From Actinomycetes bacterium (GTDB lineage: Bacteria; Actinomycetota; Coriobacteriia; Coriobacteriales; JAEZXW01), in NCBI GenBank assembly GCA_023419515.1, contig JAEZXW010000028.1, positions 9,568 to 73,567 on the forward strand: 64,000 nucleotides of DNA, in the 5' to 3' direction. The position numbers and the translations under genes are program-made. Below, one piece after another: positions 43,694 through 50,656 of the stretch; position 1 is the first letter of the stretch, and each line of letters starts with the position of its first letter. Under the pieces are notes generated by a model. That model saw only the letters and a program-made list of their open reading frames with translations. It did not search any database and was not told the origin of the DNA.

Positions 43694-44851
43694 TTAATCC
43701 TCTCGGTAGCGGTAGTATGCAGCGCAGCTTCCTTCGCTCGAGACCATGCAGGCACCGATTGGATTTTCGGGCGTGCACTTGCGCCCAAAGAGCCCACACT
43801 TGTTGGGCATCAACGCGCCGCGCAGTACGTCACCGCAGCGACATCCCTTGTGCTCGATGGTGGGCTCAGCCTGTGGAGCAAAGCGTTCACGAGCATCGTA
43901 GCGCGCGTATTCGCCCTTGAGCTTGATGCCACTTAAGCCAATATCACCAAGGCCTCGCCAGTTGGCGTCGCAGGGTTCAAAGTAGGTGTCGATGAGAGCT
44001 TGCGCAGTGATATTGCCCTCGTAGGCAACACCGCGCGGATAGCCGTTTTCAATCGCGGCGCGCCTGCCGACGACCTGCTCAACCAGCATCAAGATGCCCT
44101 GAAGCACATCGATCGGCTCAAAACCAACCACCACACCCGGAATCTCATAGTTACGTGCCAAAAACTCGTATGCCTTCAGTCCAATGATCGTCGAGACATG
44201 GCCGGGCAAAATCAGGCCATCAACGTGAACTTCAGGGTCGTTGACGATCGCCTCAAGCGCATGGGGCATCGTCTTGTGCGCGCAGTAGATTGAGAAGTTG
44301 TCGAGCTTGAGCGCCTGGGCTGCCTCAAGCGCCGCCGCGATGATAGGAGCGGTCGTTTCAAAGCCAACAGCTGCAAAGATAACCTGCTTGTCAGGGTTCT
44401 TTTGAGCGATCGTGAGCGAATCGAGCGGTGAGTAAACCACGCGAACCTCATGCCCTGCTGCCTTTTCGGCGTTCAAAGATGAGGTTGATCCTGGCACGCG
44501 CATCATGTCGCCAAAGCTCGTCATGATGACGTTGTCGAGCCTGGCAAGTGCAATAATCTCATCAATATCGACGTTTGCTGTCACGCAGACGGGACAGCCT
44601 GGGCCAGAGAGAAGCTCAAGACCTTTGGGCATCGCGTTTCTGATGCCATAGCGTGCAATCGAGACCGTGTGCGTACCGCAAACCTCCATGAGCCTGATGG
44701 TCTTGTCATCTACGAGCTCGTGGATGCGTTCGATGATCTGACTAGCAAGGTTGGGATTTCTCAGTAAACCGCGATCAAGCCCCAGTGGGTTGTAGAGGCT
44801 TGTCTGATTGACTTGCGAGGTTGATTGAGTTGTTGGGATGGGCGCGCTCAT
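43694..44851 (-). CDS. hypD: Hydrogenase maturation protein HypD
   Basis: This is a 385-residue protein with the invariant EVCGTHT near 57-63 and LSGPGCPVCVT near 80-90 and the C-terminal cysteine cluster (CRCGDVL, GLFGRKCTPENPIGACMVSSEG) that holds the 4Fe-4S cluster. HypD with HypC forms the scaffold on which Fe(CN)2CO is built before insertion into the hydrogenase large subunit. The ATG overlaps the hypC stop as ATGA. Confidence 0.97.
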   Translation of the reverse strand: MSAPIPTTQSTSQVNQTSLYNPLGLDRGLLRNPNLASQIIERIHELVDDKTIRLMEVCGTHTVSIARYGIRNAMPKGLELLSGPGCPVCVTANVDIDEIIALARLDNVIMTSFGDMMRVPGSTSSLNAEKAAGHEVRVVYSPLDSLTIAQKNPDKQVIFAAVGFETTAPIIAAALEAAQALKLDNFSIYCAHKTMPHALEAIVNDPEVHVDGLILPGHVSTIIGLKAYEFLARNYEIPGVVVGFEPIDVLQGILMLVEQVVGRRAAIENGYPRGVAYEGNITAQALIDTYFEPCDANWRGLGDIGLSGIKLKGEYARYDARERFAPQAEPTIEHKGCRCGDVLRGALMPNKCGLFGRKCTPENPIGACMVSSEGSCAAYYRYRED

Positions 44852-45105
44852 TTTTTGAGTACCTGCAAATCTTCAATTTCATCATGAGCAAGCTCAGGAA
44901 ACTCAGCGAGTAGATCGAGGGTCATCTTGGCACCCTCCTCAGTCTCTTCTTGGATAGAAAAGCCGGCATGCACCAAAACCCAGTCGCCGACCTGAACGTT
45001 TGGCGTTAATCTGATCGAAATATCGCGTTTAACACCCATGAGATCAACGGTTGCTTGATACATCTCGCGGACCTCGGTGATTTTGCCTGGAATGGCTAAG
45101 CACAT
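44848..45105 (-). CDS. hypC: Hydrogenase maturation chaperone HypC
   Basis: This is an 85-residue protein beginning MCLAIPGKI, with the essential Cys2 exposed after removal of Met1, and GDWVLVHAGFSI near 41-52. HypC binds HypD and carries the iron centre to the hydrogenase precursor. It lies 84 bases downstream of hypF in the same direction and is coupled to hypD. Confidence 0.96.
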   Translation of the reverse strand: MCLAIPGKITEVREMYQATVDLMGVKRDISIRLTPNVQVGDWVLVHAGFSIQEETEEGAKMTLDLLAEFPELAHDEIEDLQVLKK

Positions 45106-45189
45106 TGCCGCATCGCCTCTTTCTTCCTGTCACCCAATTGCAAAGCTTTCTTGATGGTTGATTATAAAAACACCAGTTCGGTTGATGTG

Positions 45190-47904
45190 TCAGGCAGTTG
45201 ATGCCTGCGGCTCATCGACAGTTCCCCTCACCTGAAGCGCAAATGCTACAGCCGCCTGTCCATAAGCGATACAACCATCGTTTTGAGGAAGCTCGCGTGA
45301 AAAATATGTCTTTTGTTCTAACTCTACGCCTTCGGGGTTCAGTCCAAGCGTTACAAGTTTTATCAGAATACGATTCATGAATGTTCCACCCGAAAAACAT
45401 GCAGGTAGATCACCGTATTTGATTTGCAGTTGTTGTGTCAATTTGATGATGAGACCGCCGATCACGAGGTGTACATCAAGGGCGATGGCCTCGTATTTAT
45501 CGTCCGCGTCCATGCGATCTAAGACCCATGCAATAAGCGCTCTGGTATCGATGATGCCTGATGAGTTTGGCATGAGGGCATCAACCATGGCGCGGATCTG
45601 GTCTTGTGCCATAAGTTCGCTGGCGTATTCGGCAAGGATCGCCATGCTTGAGTTCGCTTTGGTTGAGGTGTGATTGTCTTGCCGTGACAGGTGAGATGAG
45701 CGCGTGTACTCCCAAGCGAGGAGTCCTCGGTGGGCTGCTGCTTCGAGCAAGATTGCCGCTTCACCCTCGTAGGTGGGGTTGCGGCAGATCCCAAGGAGGG
45801 CTGAGATTGCGTCAAAGAGTCGACCACAGCTGGTCGAGAAGGTCACGCCAAGACCCGCTCTACCAACGAGCTCGCGTATCATCTGCAGCTCTTTGGGATC
45901 GATTGATTGTTGGAGAGACTGTGCTGCTGGATGATCGACCAGTCCAAAATGAGCGAGCACGCCAATAGCAAGGCGGTCGGTGTGTTTGATGGCTCGTTCG
46001 CCGCCGACAAGCGGAATTGCCTTAAAGTGCGCCACGCGCTTGGCGCTGGCGAGCGTTGCCACAAAGAATTCGCCACCCCACAGATCACCTGAGTGGTCAT
46101 CGATGGTGAGATCCTCATAATCGGGGATGAGATGATATGACGTGCTGGTTTGTTCTTGACCGAGGGCGACCCAGGGTGCTCCCGTGCCATCAAAGGCAAC
46201 ACCAATGCAGGCGTTGATGTCGTGCTCAGCCATGACGGCAGCCACGTGAGCATGGTGGTGGCAGACGTCGACGCGTGTGCAGTGCTCTTCCTGCTGAGAT
46301 TCAGCATAACTATTGTTCTGTGCGTTATGGCTGCTTAGTTCGAGATAATGGTTCCCCCACATTGTCGAGTGATAGGAGGGGTGCATGTCGAGGGCAAGTG
46401 TGGTGGGATCAAGTCGTAAAAGCTCACGATAGGTTGCAAGGGTTGACTCAAACGATTCTAAAATTGCCGCGTTGTGAAGATCGCCGATGTGTTGCGAGAC
46501 AAAGACTTGTGGGCCTTGGGCAAGAGCAAAGGTATTCTTTTGCTCAGAGCCCGTTGCGAGGATGACACGGTTCATAACCTCGCATTCCTGTGGAGTTGCA
46601 GCTATTGGATCTGCTGGTTGCTCAAAGAGCTGCGTCGCCTTGATAGGTACGGGGAATGGTGCATACCCACGAGCTCTACGAATCATATAGAGTTTGTCAT
46701 CCAAGATGCGAACGACTGAATCATCGAGTCGCTGTACGATTTGGCGGTCGTGAAGCACAAAGCCGTCGGCGATGGCGTTGAGCGCTGAAAGCGCGTAGTT
46801 GTCATCGATACAGATTGGCTCACCAGAAATATTACCGCTCGTCATGATGAGCGGACGGCCAACCAGCCTCGTGAGCAGGTGGTGCAGTGGCGTGCTCGGC
46901 AGCATGACGCCGACTTCAAGCAGATCGAGGGTCACTGAAGGTGCAAGTGGTGCATCTTGGCGTTTTTCCAGCAGCACGATAGGTGCAGCGCTTGAGGCGA
47001 GGGCAGTTTTTTCTGCTTCAGAGAGATGCCCAAGTTCACTCGCTGCATCGATGTCAGCCACCATGCATGCGAGCGCTTTGCGGGGGCGATGCTTGCGGTG
47101 GCGCAGGGTTGCGACTGCTGCTTCATTGGTGGCATCGCAGGCAAGGTGAAATCCGCCGAGACCCTTGATAGCGAGAATTTTGCCGTCAAGCAGGGAGTGG
47201 GCTGCCGTCTCAAGAATGAGGTCGGAGTTTAGCCGTCGCTCTTCAACGGTGGTGCCACTGACACTCAAGCGCTCATCGCCAGCCTGCCAGCTTATCTGCG
47301 GTCCACAGATAAAGCAGGCGTCGGGCTGGGCATCAAAGCGTCTATTCGCTGGATCGTGATACTCCGTACTGCACTCATGGCACATTTGAAACTCATGCAT
47401 TGACGTGCGGCAACGATCATAGGGAAGTTCTTTAATGACGGTCGCGCGCGGTCCGCAGTTGGTGCAGTTGATAAAGGGATAGTGATAGCGCCGATTGTCT
47501 GGATCTAACAGTTCCGCTAGGCAGTCAGGACAGGTTGCGAGGTCTGCTGAGACGTGCGTGGTTTGCCGATAAGGGAGGTCATATTCATCATCACGCGATT
47601 CGATGATCTCAAAGGGTCGAGGATTGCCTGCTTCATCGATGTCATTCTCAGCAAGCTCACTCGGTTTGACCGTAAACTCGGTGACCCGCGCCTGTGGAGG
47701 CAGATCGTTTTTAAGCGTGTGAGTAAAGGCTTTAATCGCCTGCTCGTCTTTGACAATTGCGTGGATGGTAACACCGCGAACGCCGTTTAAGACCCATCCG
47801 GCAATTTGGTGCTGAGTAGCAATGCGCCAGATGGTTGGACGCATGCCAACTCCCTGGACAACGCCCTTGAGTGACACGTCATATGCTAGCCAGTGTTGCT
47901 TCAT
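45190..47904 (-). CDS. hypF: Carbamoyltransferase HypF
   Basis: This 904-residue multidomain enzyme has an N-terminal acylphosphatase domain (GVVQGVGMRPTIW near 14-26) and two zinc-finger motifs of CxxC type (about 119-210). A YrdC/Sua5-like domain (about 230-420) and a Kae1-like C-terminal part with HHHAHVAAVMAEH follow. It turns carbamoyl phosphate into a carbamoyl adenylate and loads HypE. A somewhat Glu/Gln/Asn-rich insert precedes the His motif. The ATG overlaps the nikR stop (ATGA), tying hydrogenase maturation to the nickel regulator. Length is longer than the usual 750-800, mainly through inserts. Confidence 0.96.
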   Translation of the reverse strand: MKQHWLAYDVSLKGVVQGVGMRPTIWRIATQHQIAGWVLNGVRGVTIHAIVKDEQAIKAFTHTLKNDLPPQARVTEFTVKPSELAENDIDEAGNPRPFEIIESRDDEYDLPYRQTTHVSADLATCPDCLAELLDPDNRRYHYPFINCTNCGPRATVIKELPYDRCRTSMHEFQMCHECSTEYHDPANRRFDAQPDACFICGPQISWQAGDERLSVSGTTVEERRLNSDLILETAAHSLLDGKILAIKGLGGFHLACDATNEAAVATLRHRKHRPRKALACMVADIDAASELGHLSEAEKTALASSAAPIVLLEKRQDAPLAPSVTLDLLEVGVMLPSTPLHHLLTRLVGRPLIMTSGNISGEPICIDDNYALSALNAIADGFVLHDRQIVQRLDDSVVRILDDKLYMIRRARGYAPFPVPIKATQLFEQPADPIAATPQECEVMNRVILATGSEQKNTFALAQGPQVFVSQHIGDLHNAAILESFESTLATYRELLRLDPTTLALDMHPSYHSTMWGNHYLELSSHNAQNNSYAESQQEEHCTRVDVCHHHAHVAAVMAEHDINACIGVAFDGTGAPWVALGQEQTSTSYHLIPDYEDLTIDDHSGDLWGGEFFVATLASAKRVAHFKAIPLVGGERAIKHTDRLAIGVLAHFGLVDHPAAQSLQQSIDPKELQMIRELVGRAGLGVTFSTSCGRLFDAISALLGICRNPTYEGEAAILLEAAAHRGLLAWEYTRSSHLSRQDNHTSTKANSSMAILAEYASELMAQDQIRAMVDALMPNSSGIIDTRALIAWVLDRMDADDKYEAIALDVHLVIGGLIIKLTQQLQIKYGDLPACFSGGTFMNRILIKLVTLGLNPEGVELEQKTYFSRELPQNDGCIAYGQAAVAFALQVRGTVDEPQASTA

Positions 47905-48479
47905 TGTAGTGTTGTGTGATCGTGATGGTGCCCATGGTGATCACTGTGAGTAGCGTGATTGCCGCCGCAGCCACAGGCGTCGTGATGCTGAGCGTGGTGG
48001 TTGCCACGGTCGCGTCTATCCTGATAGTCGTGGTCGCAGCCGTGCTTACGACTATCAGCTGATTGAATAACCGTAGCGGTCAAGTGACCGGTTTTGACGC
48101 CTTTGAGCCCCATGAGCTTGTTGGCAAGCGCGCGTACCTCGGTCGCCTCACCCTTAAGCGCAATCACCTCAAGGCAATAAGAAAGATCGAGGTGAATATG
48201 CATTTTTGAGATCACCATGGAGCCAGCGTGGTGCTCGATCTCGTCTTTTTCTTGTGAGAGCTTGCTGTGATGATGACCGTAGAGCAAGGTGAGCGTTCCT
48301 GCGACAAGTGCTCCTGGTTGAGCCCATGCCTGATCGTTGAGCTCATCGCGAATCAAGTCGCGGACAGCTTCTGATCGATTGGCGGTTGCTCCGCGCGTGT
48401 TGACATACGCATCAAAATCGCGCAGTAAATCCTGGGACAGCGTCACCGAAAAACGAATGAGTTGATCTCCACTACTCAT
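47901..48479 (-). CDS. nikR: Nickel-responsive regulator NikR with His-rich tail
   Basis: This 192-residue protein has an N-terminal ribbon-helix-helix (LIRFSVTLSQDLLRDFDAYV, about 7-26, and NRSEAVRDLIRDEL, about 34-47) and a C-terminal ACT-like domain. The nickel ligands are visible in YGHHHSKL, SKMHIHLD and YCLEVIALKG. Normal NikR is about 135 residues; here about 45 extra residues at the C-terminus are extremely rich in His, Asp and Gly, likely a nickel store or buffer. The start at 48479 is chosen for fit to the family although no strong ribosome site precedes it. It is coupled to hypF and presumably controls the hyp run or nickel uptake. Confidence 0.93.
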   Translation of the reverse strand: MSSGDQLIRFSVTLSQDLLRDFDAYVNTRGATANRSEAVRDLIRDELNDQAWAQPGALVAGTLTLLYGHHHSKLSQEKDEIEHHAGSMVISKMHIHLDLSYCLEVIALKGEATEVRALANKLMGLKGVKTGHLTATVIQSADSRKHGCDHDYQDRRDRGNHHAQHHDACGCGGNHATHSDHHGHHHDHTTLQ

Positions 48480-48510
48480 GGCGGGCGTTTGTGCTAAAAG
48501 CGAGTGTGCG

Positions 48511-48765
48511 CTACACGAGAGATACGGTGGTTCCGTCTTGATCTTGCGTGTCACGCTCGAGGGCATCGGTCATCTCGTCGAGGAGTGAGCGAGCCTCATC
48601 AAGCAGGTTTTGTGCTTCCAACAGTTTTTTTGCCGTGCGCTGCATCTGTGCATCGTCAGCGAGGTGATAGGTTTTGTGAGTCCAGCGACGCACCAGTGCG
48701 ACATGATCATTGAGCAGATCGATGTTTCCCTGAAGCTGTGAGGTATTCACGCCATTGGTGCACAT
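48511..48765 (-). CDS. Small helical protein at the head of the nikR-hyp run
   Basis: This 84-residue protein is predicted to be almost entirely alpha-helical (a VALVRRWTHKTYHLADDAQMQ segment followed by LLEAQNLLDEARSLLDEM with heptad-like leucines). I recognise no family. GGAG is placed nine bases before ATG 48765; GTG 48774 is an alternative. It lies 31 bases upstream of nikR in the same direction, where hypA or hypB often sits, but it has no zinc CxxC or GTPase motif and so is neither. Confidence 0.68.
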   Translation of the reverse strand: MCTNGVNTSQLQGNIDLLNDHVALVRRWTHKTYHLADDAQMQRTAKKLLEAQNLLDEARSLLDEMTDALERDTQDQDGTTVSLV

Positions 48766-48827
48766 AAGGGTCACTCCAGTTCTCTTAAATCATTGCTCTC
48801 ATTCGTTACTATCTAGCGGTTTTGAGG

Positions 48828-48876
48828 CAAAATAAACACCCTTATCTTTGCGCTAATTACTGCAAAAGATAAGGGT
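48828..48876 (-). terminator. Rho-independent terminator of trxA
   Basis: On the minus strand CACCCUUAUCUUU pairs with AAAGAUAAGGGUG around a loop of about 14 bases, extended by a GC/GC step, and is followed by UUUAUUUU. It isolates trxA from the downstream nikR-hyp run. Confidence 0.88.
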
Positions 48877-48946
48877 GCTATTTGCAATTTCATACAAATT
48901 TAAGATTGCAAGCAGATGCTCGAGCGCGACTTGCCTTAAGCTTAGT

Positions 48947-49267
48947 TTAGCCGAGGTGCTCCTCAAGCTGGCGCAGGATAGCTGCCTTTGGAGATGCACC
49001 AACGAGGGTTGCAACAGGCTGGCCACCCTTGAAGAGAATCATAGTTGGGATTGACATAACACGATACTGCGCAGCCAGATCCTGGTTCTCATCAACATTG
49101 CACTTACCAACGTTCAGGCGATCTGACTCCTCGTTGCCGAGCTCCTCAATAACTGGACCAAGCTGACGGCAAGGGCCACACCACTCAGCCCAAAAATCAA
49201 GCAGGAAAGGCTTGTCAGACTTGAGAACAAGCTCTTCAAAATTAGCAGCAGTAATTTGCTCAGCCAT
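48947..49267 (-). CDS. trxA: Thioredoxin
   Basis: This is a 106-residue thioredoxin with the active site WCGPC (Cys30 and Cys33), cis-Pro in SIPTMILFKGG, and normal family length. It reduces disulfides of cytosolic proteins using thioredoxin reductase. The start at 49267 has a strong AAAGGAG site; a 13-codon extension upstream is unsupported. Monocistronic with its own terminator; no reductase gene is adjacent. Confidence 0.97.
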   Translation of the reverse strand: MAEQITAANFEELVLKSDKPFLLDFWAEWCGPCRQLGPVIEELGNEESDRLNVGKCNVDENQDLAAQYRVMSIPTMILFKGGQPVATLVGASPKAAILRQLEEHLG

Positions 49268-49408
49268 CGTAACTCCTTTTGGTAAGTGCGCATCAAGCTT
49301 GCGCAAAATGCAAAACTATTAACATGTGCACTCATATATACCCAGCCGCACTAAAAATATCAGGTTATGCATGGGCAATATTGGCTGCATCGCTAAAGCA
49401 CAATTTTG

Positions 49409-50641
49409 CTAGAGCACAATTCCGTCGGCGGCTGGATTAGAGATTTGATTTCTCTCGTTTTTAATGCGTTCAAGATAGGTTTGGCTTGATTGCTTGATGT
49501 GCTGAGCTGATTCATCATCACCCGCAAGGTCAATGGTGCGTTGAAAAAGCTGTTGCGCCAGATCGGCATCTCCTTGACCCTGCCACGCGACGATGGCTCG
49601 ATAGTAGTTTGCCTGCAGATCATCAGGAGAGGTGGCAAGGGCGCTTTCAAGCTGCGTGACCGCCACATCGGTCGTGCCCGAGTAAAAGGAGAGAATACCG
49701 TAGTTGATTTTTGTGCGCTGGTTGTCCTCTCCCTGATTTAAGGAGCGTCGGTAGTAGTCACAGCCTTTTTGCGCAAAGCTCACTGCAAGCGCAGGATCCT
49801 TGGTCACGGTTTGCTCATAGAGGTTGAGGTAGCCATCACCCATGGTGGCAAGTGCTGCTGCATCGGTGGGATTGGTCTGTAGCTTGACGAGAGCGTCGAT
49901 GATGGTCGACTGATCCTCGGTCAAAAAGCTGCGATATTCGCTCGAGATCGTGATGGTGTTGGGCTTGCTCAGGATGCTTAAGTTATATGCGGTCACGACG
50001 AGGGTCGCGATAAAAATGGCACTCGCAAAGATCAGGATCATGACGGCGGTGCGATGCTTTTGAAACGGTCTGATGATAAAGCGGCGCATAGGCGAGAGGT
50101 TGAGCTCATCGTCATGGCGCAGAGTTGCGATGCCAAGGCTTTGGGCTTTAAGCAGCATGTTGAGGTCATTGGTTACCAGCACAAGGCTTGGTTTTGAGCT
50201 AGCTGGCCCTGGCTGCTCGGGATCAAGCTGAGAGGCTTGCCCTGAGGCATGGACTTGCGTCGAGGCTTGCCCAGAGGTTTGTTCCTGCTTGGCATCGAGC
50301 TTTTGCTTGAGGCGTAAGGCAGCAACAAGGATTTTGTCATCAGGGTTTTTAATCGAGTAACCCTCAGGCATCGGGAGCTTGGTGTCAAAGGGCAAGACCG
50401 TGAGGGTGCCGCCTTGAGAAAGTGTTACACCATCGATCAAAGATTGGCCATCACATAGGTCAAACAGGTTGCGTGTAAATTCGCGCCCTTTGTAGCGTGT
50501 ATCAGAATCAGCGCGTCCAATCTTGACTTTATCAACCTCAGCAAGCACGGTGTCCGGAAGATAAACAGTCTTGTCAGCATAGCTTGCCAAAACGTTTGAA
50601 TCGGTCAGGATGACGTTGGTGTCGAGTAGATAAACTGTCAC
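49409..50641 (-). CDS. PIN-domain protein fused to a membrane helix and TPR repeats
   Basis: This 410-residue protein has an unusual layout. A PIN-like nuclease fold (1-185) shows acidic residues Asp7 (LLDTNV), Glu35 (VLAEVDK), Asp101-102 (NPDDKI) and Asp159 (VTNDLN). It is interrupted by a Ser/Gln/Ala-rich linker at about 117-150. One membrane span (199-219) and a C-terminal extracytoplasmic region of three to four tetratricopeptide-like repeats (about 245-400) follow. The PIN part resembles those at the start of PhoH2/YlaK-type proteins. The PIN domain would be cytosolic and the TPR part outside. It follows the large secreted protein by 15 bases, so they likely form one unit. Function unknown. 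Confidence 0.75.
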   Translation of the reverse strand: MTVYLLDTNVILTDSNVLASYADKTVYLPDTVLAEVDKVKIGRADSDTRYKGREFTRNLFDLCDGQSLIDGVTLSQGGTLTVLPFDTKLPMPEGYSIKNPDDKILVAALRLKQKLDAKQEQTSGQASTQVHASGQASQLDPEQPGPASSKPSLVLVTNDLNMLLKAQSLGIATLRHDDELNLSPMRRFIIRPFQKHRTAVMILIFASAIFIATLVVTAYNLSILSKPNTITISSEYRSFLTEDQSTIIDALVKLQTNPTDAAALATMGDGYLNLYEQTVTKDPALAVSFAQKGCDYYRRSLNQGEDNQRTKINYGILSFYSGTTDVAVTQLESALATSPDDLQANYYRAIVAWQGQGDADLAQQLFQRTIDLAGDDESAQHIKQSSQTYLERIKNERNQISNPAADGIVL

Positions 50642-50656
50642 GAGCTCACCGGAGCC

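Noticed and set aside
42568..48765. NikR operator (GTATGA-N16-TCATAC) near the hyp genes
   Set aside because: I could not find this motif upstream of the small gene, nikR or hypC by eye.
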